Below, piece after piece: positions 9,296 through 17,723 of a DNA stretch of 64,000 nucleotides. Numbering within the stretch: the stretch's first letter is position 1; each line of letters begins with the position of its first letter. The translations under genes were made by a program, and so were the position numbers. A model generated the notes under the pieces. That model was not told where the DNA came from, ran no database searches, and saw only the letters and a list, made by a program, of their open reading frames with translations. The stretch is taken from contig NZ_BDBM01000006.1 in NCBI RefSeq assembly GCF_001612985.1, forward strand, positions 1 to 64,000, in the 5' to 3' direction. The DNA is from Nocardia gamkensis NBRC 108242 (GTDB lineage Bacteria; Actinomycetota; Actinomycetes; Mycobacteriales; Mycobacteriaceae).

Positions 9296-10549
9296 TTGAG
9301 TACGCCGCAGTCCGAGGTTCCAGCGCCGACCTGCCCGGTTGTGCACGGCTCGCCGATCGATTCGGACGACACACGGGTGCCCCTGTATTCGCCCGAGTTC
9401 GCGGCCGAGCCGCACCGTGCCTACCGCGAAATGCGCCGACAGTACGGGTCTTTGGCGCCGGTGGAGTTGGCGCCCGGCGTTCCCGCCACCTTGGTGATCG
9501 GCTACGGCACCGCGGTGCGAATCCTCAACGATCCCGAGCATTTCCCCGCCGACCCACGCGCTTGGCAGAAGAACATCCCGGCCGACTGCCCCATCCTCCC
9601 GCTCCTGGAGTGGCGGCCCATGGCCAGTCGCAGCACCGGGTCCGACTTCACCCGCTACCGGGGGGCGATCACCGCGAGCATCGATGAGGTGGATCTGTAC
9701 GCCCTCCACGCCGTCGTCGAGGGACTGGCCGTTCCGCTGATCAACTCCTTCTGCCAGGACGGCAATGCCGACCTGATCCGCCAATATGTGTTCCCCCTCG
9801 TATTCGAGGTCGTGAACTATCTGCTGGGCTGCCCGCCTGAGATCGGAGGGCAGGTCGCCGCCGGTACCGCTGCCCTGCTCGAGGGTGTCGACGCCGAGAA
9901 GGGCAATCAGATGCTCGGGGAGGCGCTGATGAAACTGGTGGCGCTCAAGCGCGCCGAACCGCAACGCGACATCACCTCGGTCCTGCTCCAGCATTCCGCC
10001 CGGCTGGACGACGTGGAGGCGTCTCACCATGTGTCCCAGGTCTACGGAACCGGGATCGAATTCGAGCTGAATCTGATCACCAACACCCTGCTGCTGATCC
10101 TCACCGACGAGCGCTTCGGCGACAGCTTCCTCGGCGGCAACCTGTCGTCTCGCGATGCCCTCGACGAGGTCTTGTTCAACGACCCGCCCCTGGCGAACCT
10201 GCTGATCACCTATCCCCGCCACCCGATCCTCATCGACGGCGTCTGGCTGCCCGCACACCAGCCCGTCGTCATCAGCATGGCGGCGTGCAACAACGATCCC
10301 GCGATCCGTACCGGCGACCTGACCGGCAATCGCTCCCACCTGGCGTGGGGCCTCGGCCCGCACGCCTGCCCGGCGCGATCCTTGGCCTATCTGATCGCGC
10401 AAGAGGCGATCGACCAGCTCCTCGACGCGCTGCCGGAGATCGAACTGAATCTGCCGGACCGGACACCGAACTGGCGGCCGGGTCCCTTCCACCGGGCACT
10501 GACCGAATTGCCGGTCACCTTCCCGCCCACCGCTCCGCTGAACATCTGA
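9296..10549 (+). CDS. CYP157-like cytochrome P450 lacking the ExxR arginine
   Basis: A 417-residue P450-family protein. The haem-thiolate loop is intact as WGLGPHACPA with Cys358, and the C-terminus (WRPGPFHRALTELPVTF) matches the CYP157 pattern known from Streptomyces conservons. The K-helix ExxR, which helps hold the haem pocket, reads E291-V-L-F294, so Arg is missing. The I-helix acid-alcohol pair is also absent (GIEFELNLITN). I start it at TTG 9296, with GGGAG at 9283-9287 eight bases upstream; an in-frame ATG at 9176 would add residues unlike the family. None of the usual conservon partners (sensor kinase, roadblock, DUF742, GTPase) is adjacent. Catalytic monooxygenase activity is doubtful. 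Confidence 0.85.
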   Translation: MSTPQSEVPAPTCPVVHGSPIDSDDTRVPLYSPEFAAEPHRAYREMRRQYGSLAPVELAPGVPATLVIGYGTAVRILNDPEHFPADPRAWQKNIPADCPILPLLEWRPMASRSTGSDFTRYRGAITASIDEVDLYALHAVVEGLAVPLINSFCQDGNADLIRQYVFPLVFEVVNYLLGCPPEIGGQVAAGTAALLEGVDAEKGNQMLGEALMKLVALKRAEPQRDITSVLLQHSARLDDVEASHHVSQVYGTGIEFELNLITNTLLLILTDERFGDSFLGGNLSSRDALDEVLFNDPPLANLLITYPRHPILIDGVWLPAHQPVVISMAACNNDPAIRTGDLTGNRSHLAWGLGPHACPARSLAYLIAQEAIDQLLDALPEIELNLPDRTPNWRPGPFHRALTELPVTFPPTAPLNI

Positions 10550-10957
10550 CAGCGCGACCACTACGGTTGTGCCGATCGAGTTCTCCCGGGGGCGGGGGGC
10601 GGTCGGTCGTCGGGTGTCGGTGACAGTCTGGCGCTGCACAGGCTGAGAGGCCTGTTCAAGCCGATCGCGGCACCCCGGAGCACTTACTCATGTATATACG
10701 TAGATATGCGCATCTAGCTATATTCACCGAGCGGGCCAACCTAGGCGCGGGGGATCTTCGCAGCGAACTCCCAGCCGGGCGAAGGTGATCATCCTGCGTC
10801 CGCCCTCCCGGGCGATGGCGGGGCGCATCGATGACGTCGATAACCGGCCGAACTCGCCGATTGCGACGGAGGTGTGTTCGCCACCCCGATCGACCCATGG
10901 CGACTACGTTCGATTCGATGAGCAGCACCGGGCTGCGATGACCGAGAGGGGCGAGTA
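10550..10957. other. Intergenic region, 408 bases
   Basis: No credible gene. Apart from the AT-rich palindrome listed separately, it is high-GC sequence with short frames of no recognisable product. It presumably contains the promoter of the downstream VOC gene. Confidence 0.5.
10694..10723. promoter_or_regulatory. AT-rich imperfect palindrome, operator-like
   Basis: A 30-base near-palindrome in otherwise GC-rich DNA. Reading it against its own reverse complement gives 22 of 30 matches, with outer arms ATATA/TATAT and inner arms TAGAT/ATCTA around ATGCGC. The shape is that of a homodimeric repressor site such as those of ArsR- or TetR-type proteins. No regulator gene is adjacent, so the ligand and target are unknown. 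Confidence 0.45.
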
Positions 10958-11326
10958 ATGCTTACCGACAGCAGCGCGTTCAGTGGATTCTCGGTGGACG
11001 ACATCGAGGCGGCGAAGCGGTTCTACGCCGAGACGCTCGGGATACGAGTCACCGAGGAGAACGGGATGCTCCAGCTGCACCTCGGCGGCGGGGGCACGGT
11101 CCTGGTGTACCCGAAGCCGGACCATGCGCCCGCGACCTTCACCGTATTGAACTTCCCCGTCCCCGATGTCGAAGCGGCCGTCGATGAACTCACGCGCCGC
11201 GACGTGCGCTTCGAGCGGTACGAATTCGCCGAGCAGGACGAGAAAGGCATTCATCGCGGAGGCGGCCCGTTGATCGCCTGGTTCACCGACCCCGCGGGCA
11301 ACGTCCTGTCAGTCCTCCAGCAGTAG
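10958..11326 (+). CDS. VOC (glyoxalase/bleomycin-resistance) superfamily protein
   Basis: A 122-residue single-domain vicinal oxygen chelate protein with two beta-alpha-beta-beta-beta modules: residues 1-55 ([19 protein letters not shown]) and 60-122 ([16 protein letters not shown], ending [14 protein letters not shown]). GAGAGGGGCG lies just before the ATG. Family members bind a metal or small ligand and include isomerases, dioxygenases and antibiotic-binding proteins. Nothing in the context identifies the substrate. Confidence 0.88.
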   Translation: MLTDSSAFSGFSVDDIEAAKRFYAETLGIRVTEENGMLQLHLGGGGTVLVYPKPDHAPATFTVLNFPVPDVEAAVDELTRRDVRFERYEFAEQDEKGIHRGGGPLIAWFTDPAGNVLSVLQQ

Positions 11327-11467
11327 CGTTCCGGACCGCAGGCGCATCCACCTCGCCTGGGACTCGACGCGCTTCGTCGGTACCAGGGCAACCCGGCGGC
11401 CCGGAGTCCTGTCCACCATCGGAGGCCTTGGCGAGATCACCCCGGGCGCGGCGGCAAGCCCGGCCGG

Positions 11468-11659
11468 TCAGGCGCCGCGGCCGGTGCGCTGCTGCAACTC
11501 GTCGATGAGCTGCGACGCCTCCGCCTTGGTCAGGCCCTCGGGCACCTCCTCACCCGCTTCCTGGGCCAGAGTGCGCAGGTAGGAGGCTTGCGGGCCGGTC
11601 ATCGGTTCGTCGCCGGTGGTCCACTGGTCCGGATCCTTTTCCGGTTTCGGCTGTACCAT
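11468..11659 (-). CDS. DUF3072 domain protein (63 aa)
   Basis: A small, acidic protein matching the actinobacterial DUF3072 pattern: the N-terminal KDPDQWTTGDEPMTGPQ, then SYLRTLAQEAGEEVP and a C-terminal helix TKAEASQLIDELQQRTGR. AGGAG lies six bases before the ATG. The function of the family is unknown. The C-terminal helix-loop-helix resembles small SAP-like or Rho N-like motifs, an impression only. Confidence 0.85.
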   Translation of the reverse strand: MVQPKPEKDPDQWTTGDEPMTGPQASYLRTLAQEAGEEVPEGLTKAEASQLIDELQQRTGRGA

Positions 11660-11720
11660 CGTCGCTCCTCACGCTCGACAGAACATGTGTTCGACTCCTG
11701 TCTACCCGGGGTGTGGAGGT

Positions 11721-13064
11721 TCAATCACCGGACGGACCGCCGCCCGGGCGGCGGTCCGTCGGTTCCGCCGGCTGGGTCTCGTCGTGCGCGTGGTGGGGTT
11801 CGACCGTTCCGCGCCATCGCCCGATCAGCCGCATCGCGTGGTAGATCGCCAGCGCGGCGAGGGCGCCGAGGGCGATGCCGCCGAAGTCGAGATCGCCTAC
11901 TTTCCATGTGAAGTCGGCGATGCCGATGACCAGCGGTATGGCCGCGGTGAACTGGTTGATCGGTGTGCCGAAGTCCACCCGGTTGCTCACCCAGATGTGC
12001 ACGCCGAGGATCCCGACCAGGCCGTAGAGCGCGGTCGTGACACCACCGAGCACACCGGCCGGGATGGCTGCGATCACCGCTCCTACCTTCGGTGAGAGGC
12101 TGAGCGCGCTGGCGGCGGCGCCTGCCACCCAGTACGCGGCGGTCGAGTACACCTTCGTCGCCGCCATCACGCCGATGTTCTCCGCGTACGTGGTGGTCGC
12201 CGAGCCGCCGCCACTGCCGGCGAGGACTGTCGCCAGGCCGTCGGCCGCCAGCGCGCGGCCCATGCGCCGGTCGTAGTCGATACCGGTCATCGTGGTGATC
12301 GACTTGACGTGCCCGATGTTCTCCACCACGAGTACCAGCACCACCGGCAGGAACATCGGAATCACCGAGAGGTGGAAGCTCGGCGCGTGGAAGTCGGGCA
12401 GCCCCACCCACGCGGCGCTCCCGATTGGCGCCGTGTCGACCTCGCCGCGCGCGAGTGCCAGGAGATATCCGAGCACGACACTGGTGACGATGGCCAGCCT
12501 GCCGAGCAATCCGCGGAAGAGTACGAGACACGAGATCAGCAGGATGAGCACGACCGTGGCCGTGATCGGGTCCTTCTCGAAGTTCGTTTCGGCGGTCGGC
12601 GCCAGGTTCAGTCCGATGAGTGCGACGATGGTGCCGGTGACCACCGGCGGCATCAGGGCCTCGATCCAGTGGGTGCCTGCGAAGTGCACCACCACGCCGA
12701 TGACGATCAGCAGGGCGCCCACCACGACGATCCCGCCGAGGGCCGCACCCATGCCGTCGGAGGCGGTGGCCGCGAGGACCGGCGCGATGATCGCGAAACT
12801 CGAACCGAGATAGCTCGGCAGCCGGTTGCGGGTGATCACCAGGAACAGCAGGGTGCCGATCCCGGAGAATAGCAGCGTCGCCGACGGCGGGAACCCGGTG
12901 AGTACCGGCACGAGGAAGGTGGCGCCGAACATCGCCACCACATGCTGCAACCCGATCCCGATCGTGCGCGGCCAGGTCAATCGCTCGCCGGGGGCGATCA
13001 CACCGCCGGTGCCGACCTCGGTCCACCGGAACATCGGTCCTGTTCGCGTCTCGGGCGTCGTCAT
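11721..13064 (-). CDS. NCS2-family nucleobase permease (uracil/xanthine type)
   Basis: A polytopic membrane protein of about 447 residues of the nucleobase:cation symporter-2 family, importing uracil, xanthine or a related base with a proton. Typical features are the LQHVVAMFGATFLVPVLTGF first helix, the SSFAIIAPV half-helix, the GGGSATTTYAENIGVMAATKV signature around residues 285-305 and about 12-14 hydrophobic segments. The uracil permease-like spacing favours uracil, but substrate is inference. I take the start at 13064 (MTTPETRTG); an ATG six codons upstream at 13082 is equally possible. Confidence 0.9.
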   Translation of the reverse strand: MTTPETRTGPMFRWTEVGTGGVIAPGERLTWPRTIGIGLQHVVAMFGATFLVPVLTGFPPSATLLFSGIGTLLFLVITRNRLPSYLGSSFAIIAPVLAATASDGMGAALGGIVVVGALLIVIGVVVHFAGTHWIEALMPPVVTGTIVALIGLNLAPTAETNFEKDPITATVVLILLISCLVLFRGLLGRLAIVTSVVLGYLLALARGEVDTAPIGSAAWVGLPDFHAPSFHLSVIPMFLPVVLVLVVENIGHVKSITTMTGIDYDRRMGRALAADGLATVLAGSGGGSATTTYAENIGVMAATKVYSTAAYWVAGAAASALSLSPKVGAVIAAIPAGVLGGVTTALYGLVGILGVHIWVSNRVDFGTPINQFTAAIPLVIGIADFTWKVGDLDFGGIALGALAALAIYHAMRLIGRWRGTVEPHHAHDETQPAEPTDRRPGGGPSGD

Positions 13065-13337
13065 GGGAGCAGTGTGCGGCATTATCGGTTGTCGCGCCGT
13101 GTTCGCTCACTGGACCTGCGGGCGCGGTTCGCCGTCGGCCCGAGTTGGCGGGTGGCGCGGAGGGCCGGTCCGCTACGGTCGTCCCGGGTTCGGCTATGCG
13201 GATGGCGCCGGGGTGCTATGACGCAGTAGGTGCCGCAATAGCAGTGACGATGTCGTGGTCGGCGGGTTCGGTGGCCGGGACCGCTCGTGCTGGATGAGTC
13301 GGGGACGGCCCAACGCCGATCGTGTGGAGCGTCGTAC

Positions 13338-15040
13338 TCAGGGCGTGGCAGCGCGCGGCAGACCTGGGCAGAGTTCGGTATACGGGATCGCCTTCGACAC
13401 GAAGTCGCCCCATTCCTCGGGACTCGGATTCACCGTGAGCTTGGCGCATATCCCCGCCGGATCGGCGGAGTGCACCGGCGTGAGCTTGATCGTGCCGTCG
13501 ACGCCGCTCGTGGCGATGGTCTTGCCGTCGGGCAGGAAGACGACGTCGGTGGTCGCGGCGCTGTGGCCGGTGAGCGGTGCCGCGAGGGGCTGCCCGCTCG
13601 GGATGTCCCAGAGCCGGATCGTCCGGTCGAGACCGACCGAGGCGAGGACGCGCCCGTCGGAGCTGAAGGCTACCTTCGACACCGCCTCGGTATGCCCTTG
13701 CAATATGGCTGATTGTTTCGCGGAGGCTGCGACCCACAGGATGATTCGACTGTCGGCGGCGGAGGCGATCGTCTTCCCGTCCGGACTGAACGCCGCGCTC
13801 TGCACGCTTCCGGCGGTACCCATATCCAGTGAGCTCGACACTTTACCGGTCGCGACATCGAACAGCAGCACCGAAGCGACTTGATCGCTGCCTGCGGCCA
13901 AGAGACGGCCGTCAGGACTCACCGTGACGGCGGTACCCAGCGGATGACCCACTGGTGGGGGAGTGTCGAGCGGTTGCCCGCTCTCGACATCCCACCAGCG
14001 CCACCTGCGTTCGCCGCTGGTCACGAGGCGCGCGCCGTCCGGGCTGAAGGACACACCCGACAACACCCCACGGTGGCCGACGAGTGGGCCACCGGAAAGC
14101 TCTCCCGTGTCGGCGTTCCACAACCGTGCGCTGCCATCGACACTCGCGGAGGCGATCCGCCGTCCGTCGGGGCTGAACGCCACCCGCGTGACCGCGCCGG
14201 TGTGCCCGGTCAGCGGCCTGCCGATCGGCTGTCCGGAACGGACATCCCACAACTGGACGACACCGTCTTCACCGCCGGACACGATCCGGCTACCATCCGG
14301 ACTCACCGCCAGCGCGTCGAACGCCGAACTCTGGTACGCGAGCGCGATGCTCGCCACATCCCAGATCCGCACCGAACCATCGCGGCCGCCGGAGACGACC
14401 TCGGTGCCGTCCGCGCTGAACACCACGTCGGCGACCAGATCGGTATGACCGGTCAGCGCCGTTCCGATCGGTCGGCCGGTGGCGGTATCCCACAGCCGCA
14501 CGGCGTGATTGGAGCCCGCGCTGACGACACGTTTGCCGTCGGGACTGAAGGACACCGCGACCACCGCGCTGTCACCATCGCCGTTCCAGGGCGCACCGAT
14601 CTGCTCTCCGGTGGTCGTATCCCGCAGCCGTAGCGTGCCGTCCGCGTCGCCGAAGCCGCAACAGGCTTTCCAGCGCGACCTCGACGACGACCCGGCCGTC
14701 AGGGTGATCTTTGACGAGCAATCTCTTGTTCACGAAAGTATCGATGAGCGGTTGGCTTTCGGCCGGGAGTTCCGCCCAGCTCGCGATCCGGCGCATCGGC
14801 TGATCGTTGTCGGGGTTGATCGTCGCCAGCGCGGGCACGAACGCCGACCGCAGTAGCCGCAGCTGTGCTCGCCTGGCGTCGGGATCGGTGGCCAGCAGAG
14901 CGTCGATCTCCGTTTGCACCACGCGGTCGATGCCCCCCGATGGAGCTGTACTGCTCGAGGGTGAGAACTCCGCCGGAGGCATAGTCGTCGTAGAGCCGGG
15001 ACAAGGTCAACGCCAGCAGGGGCAGGGTGTCCGCGCCATC
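13338..15040 (-). pseudogene. Decayed nSTAND-type NTPase/WD40 repeat gene
   Basis: Three reading frames on the minus strand together spell part of one large actinobacterial protein. First comes the end of an nSTAND NTPase region (DGADTLPLLALTLSRLYDDY, then VVQTEIDALLATDPDARR and NKRLLVKDHPDGRVVVEVAL). It then passes directly into about nine WD40 blades (repeated FSPDGxxxxSxxxDxxxxLWD). The first break is a run of six C (six G on the coding strand) at 14933-14938; five would restore the frame. A second break near 14640-14660 joins the helical region to a mid-propeller blade, so an internal segment is missing. The P-loop half is absent upstream. The WD40 part remains open from about 14564 to 13338 and could still be translated. 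Confidence 0.75.
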
Positions 15041-15288
15041 CCACCTCCACCACGGAGAACCATTGGCCGTCAACATTATCCAGGCTGCGCGGCTACCCTA
15101 CCGGCTCGGTTTGCGTACAGCAGGCACCGGTCGAGCGCGGGTCGGGCAGTTCCCGGGGGCCGTGGGCGGTCGTGCGATCACACCGCTGCCGTTGTGGCTC
15201 GTTCGTCGTTGTTTGGTCTCTTCTGACCAGGGAAAGTAATGGGAGATAACCGGTTCCGTAACCGGGGGTCGAGTCAGGGAGGTCGCTA

Positions 15289-15456
15289 ATGCCCATCAAG
15301 TATCGTCAGCGTAGATCCTTCGGGCCGCTGAAACTCAATTTCACCCAATCGGGTCTGTCCTCGTGGGGTATCAAGATCGGCCCGTGGTCGTGGAACTCCC
15401 GCAGCAAGAAGAACAGTGTCGACCTGCCGGGTCCGCTGAGCTGGCGCCAGCGCTGA
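15289..15456 (+). CDS. DUF4236-type small basic protein (55 aa)
   Basis: A short gene with AGGGAGG at 15276-15282 ahead of ATG 15289. The product begins MPIKYRQRRSFGPLKLNFTQ and ends DLPGPLSWRQR, the layout of the short actinobacterial DUF4236 proteins. It is strongly basic, Ser/Trp-rich and has no membrane segment. The role of the family is unknown. It is flanked by a decayed gene and a gene-free stretch. Confidence 0.7.
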   Translation: MPIKYRQRRSFGPLKLNFTQSGLSSWGIKIGPWSWNSRSKKNSVDLPGPLSWRQR

Positions 15457-15813
15457 GGGGATCGGCGAAAGCCGTTGACGGCTCACCGGTTCGAACCGGC
15501 CGAAGCCGCACCGAGACGAGACGCCTCCACGCGAAAATGTTGGGCCGCCGGTCGCGCGGCCGTGCGCGGTCGGCGGCGTGGAACTCCGGCCTCGGTGCCG
15601 GCCCGATCGCCGTTGACGCAATCCGCCAGCGGCGAGGTTGTCTCTGGACGCGAGCCGCGAGCGCGCTGCCGAGCGGCGCGGCCTCGACCCCTGGCGGAGC
15701 GTAGTGCCCCTCCCGCGGCCGGGGTTCGCACCGGCTCGACCGGTTCCCGCCGAGCTGCTGATCGCCCCGCGCATCCGCGCTTGACCTTGACACTGTGACA
15801 TGGCCTTCACTGG
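15457..15813. other. Gene-free stretch before the HEAT operon
   Basis: No credible coding frame. At its end, TTGACCTTGACACTGTGACA (15781-15800) resembles the crowded -35/operator arrangement at MerR-regulated promoters. It lies just upstream of the HEAT/MerR-HEAT pair and could be an autoregulatory promoter. Confidence 0.4.
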
Positions 15814-16509
15814 GTGCAGGAGGTGGTCCCCATCAACTCGGCACACAGGAATTCACACGACACGCGGCTGCTCGAAGCATTGTCCGCCGGAGATTCGTCG
15901 ACGCGGCTCCAGGCGGCGCTGGCGGTCGGCACGCACCCCAACGACGGCTTCGTCGACGCGCTCGTGGCACGGTGCGCGATCGAGCCCGACTTCTTCGTGC
16001 GCGACATGCTCACCTGGGCGTTGACGCGCTTCCCGTCGGAGGTCACGGTGCCCAGACTCCGCGCGGAGCTGCGGTCCGAACGCTCCCAGGCCCGAAGCCA
16101 GGCGCTGCATACGCTGTCGAAGATCGGGGACCGGGATTCGTGGCCCGCGATCACCCGGTCGTTGCTGCACGACGCCGACGACGAGGTCGCGCGAAGTGCG
16201 TGGCGTGCCGCCGTCGTCCTCGTGCCCGCCGGGGAGGAGGAAGATCTGGTCGCGGAACTGGCCGCACAACTCGGTCGCGGTGACCGGAATGTGCAACGGA
16301 GCCTCAGCCGGGCACTCGTCGCGCTCGGAGACGTGATCGAGCCCGCCCTGCGGACCGCGTGGGCGAGTGCGGACCCGGCGGTGCGTGCGCATGCCCGCGC
16401 CACCCGGCAGCTCCTGCACGACCCGGATGCCGGTTTCGACCCGGCCGTCGACGAGGCGAAACGGATTGTCGCGCTCGGCCAGGAACGGGTCGAGGGAACA
16501 GCGTGCTGA
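15814..16509 (+). CDS. HEAT-repeat protein
   Basis: A 231-residue helical repeat protein. Pairs of helices with the HEAT/PBS-lyase repeat character run through residues 20-200 (for example RLQAALAVGTHPNDGFVDAL, RDMLTWALTRF, DADDEVARSAWRAAVVL). The GTG at 15814 is the likeliest start; another in-frame GTG at 15823 overlaps AGGAGG and is possible. No enzymatic motif or signal peptide is seen, so it is probably a cytoplasmic protein-binding scaffold. Its last seven bases overlap the start of the MerR-HEAT regulator, implying coupled translation and joint function. Confidence 0.8.
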   Translation: MQEVVPINSAHRNSHDTRLLEALSAGDSSTRLQAALAVGTHPNDGFVDALVARCAIEPDFFVRDMLTWALTRFPSEVTVPRLRAELRSERSQARSQALHTLSKIGDRDSWPAITRSLLHDADDEVARSAWRAAVVLVPAGEEEDLVAELAAQLGRGDRNVQRSLSRALVALGDVIEPALRTAWASADPAVRAHARATRQLLHDPDAGFDPAVDEAKRIVALGQERVEGTAC

Positions 16510-17528
16510 TCGGCGAGGTGGCGCGCCGTTCCGGAGTGAGTACCCGGATGCTCAGGCACTACGACTCCCTGGGGCTGGTGCGGCCGACCGGCCGCACCGT
16601 GGGGGGCTACCGCGAGTACTCCGCCGAGGACATCCGCCGGATCTTCCACGTGGAGAGTCTGCGTTCCTTGGGATTGTCGCTGCGGCAGATCGGATCCGCC
16701 CTGGAGGATCCCGCCTTCACACCGTCCGCGCTGGTCGGCGACCTCATCCGCCGGACCGAGGAACGATTGCGGCGCGAGCAGGAGTTGCTCGAGCGACTGC
16801 GTGCCGTCGATGCCTCGGCGCCCACCGGCTGGCAGGGCGTCCTGCGCATCGTCGAGCTGCTGCACGGCCTCCACTCGCCCAGCGCCGCGCGCCGCCAGCA
16901 AACCGTCCTGGCCCCGCCCGAGGACGTGCCGGTTCCCCTCGAGTTGCTGGCCGAGGCGGTGCTCGCCGAATCCGATCCGAACGTCGCCGGGGCTCTGCGG
17001 TGGGCCCTGGCGCGGGCGGGCGGTGACGGTGTGGCGAGCGTGGCATCCGGCGTGTACTCCGAGAACGTCGAGATCCGGCGGCGCGCGGTGCAGGCGATCG
17101 CCGAGATGCCCGGCGACGAAGCGACCTCGCTGCTCGCGGACGCCCTCGGGGACACCGACGCGACAGTGCGCAGGCACGCGGCTCTGGCATCGGGTAAACG
17201 TGGCGTGACCGCAGCCGTGCCCGCGCTGGTCGGCATGGTGGTCGAGGGTGCGAACGACGTCGAGGCGGCCGAGGTGCTCGGCACACTGGCACTGGATCCG
17301 GAGTGCGCGGACCGGATCATGAGCGCGCTGGCAGATGAGCTCGCCGCACCCACCGCGGACTCCGCCGTGCGGATACGCCTGACTCAGGCACTCGCCGAGA
17401 TGCCGGGGACCATCGCGCTGGGCATCCTGCGGCGAACGGCCCGGGACGATGATCGGGCGGTCGCCATGATCGCCTCGGCCCTCGCCGGAGTGCTCGAGAA
17501 GCGGGCCACGACCGGACCTGAGGCGTAG
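16503..17528 (+). CDS. MerR-family regulator with C-terminal HEAT repeats
   Basis: A 341-residue protein. Residues 1-70 are a MerR winged helix (LIGEVARRSGVSTRMLRHYD, GGYREYSAEDIRRI), followed by a dimerisation helix to about residue 100 (RRTEERLRREQELLERLR). From about 135 to 335 the chain is HEAT repeats of the same style as the preceding gene (YSENVEIRRRAVQAIAEMPGDE). The effector domain of a usual MerR protein is thus replaced by an alpha solenoid. The GTG at 16503 follows GAGGGA. The pair probably forms a regulatory complex; the signal is unknown. Confidence 0.85.
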   Translation: MLIGEVARRSGVSTRMLRHYDSLGLVRPTGRTVGGYREYSAEDIRRIFHVESLRSLGLSLRQIGSALEDPAFTPSALVGDLIRRTEERLRREQELLERLRAVDASAPTGWQGVLRIVELLHGLHSPSAARRQQTVLAPPEDVPVPLELLAEAVLAESDPNVAGALRWALARAGGDGVASVASGVYSENVEIRRRAVQAIAEMPGDEATSLLADALGDTDATVRRHAALASGKRGVTAAVPALVGMVVEGANDVEAAEVLGTLALDPECADRIMSALADELAAPTADSAVRIRLTQALAEMPGTIALGILRRTARDDDRAVAMIASALAGVLEKRATTGPEA

Positions 17529-17705
17529 CCGATCGCCGGCCGCTCCGTCGCCCGCCGCTTCCTGCCCGCCCTGATCGACCGAATCATGCGTGGTGAGATC
17601 GATCCCGGTGACGTCTTCGACCTCACGCTGCCTCTCGACGACGCTGCCGAGGGCTACCGCGCGATGGACCAGCGCCGCGCCACCAAGGTTCTGCTGATGC
17701 TGTGA
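17529..17705 (+). pseudogene. C-terminal remnant of a zinc-type alcohol dehydrogenase
   Basis: Directly after the TAG stop of the MerR-HEAT gene, and in the same frame, the sequence reads RRFLPALIDRIMRGEIDP, then TLPLDDAAEGYRAMDQRRAT and KVLLML before TGA at 17703. This is the characteristic end of medium-chain zinc-dependent alcohol dehydrogenases (LPLDDAxEGYR). Only about 55 residues survive and there is no start, so it is a fragment left by deletion or recombination. Confidence 0.7.
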
Positions 17706-17723
17706 CATCCCGGAATCCTGACA

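Noticed and set aside
9296..10549. A conservon (Cvn) cluster around the CYP157-like gene
   Set aside because: The neighbours are a phosphotransferase and a VOC protein. The kinase, roadblock, DUF742 and GTPase genes are absent.
10656..10928. A 90-codon minus-strand frame in the P450-VOC gap
   Set aside because: It has no ribosome site or recognisable family, is Arg/Pro-biased like shadow frames and runs across the AT-rich palindrome.
15286..15846. A 186-codon minus-strand frame over the DUF4236 gene
   Set aside because: Its composition is typical of a shadow frame, while the plus-strand DUF4236 gene has a ribosome site and a family pattern.
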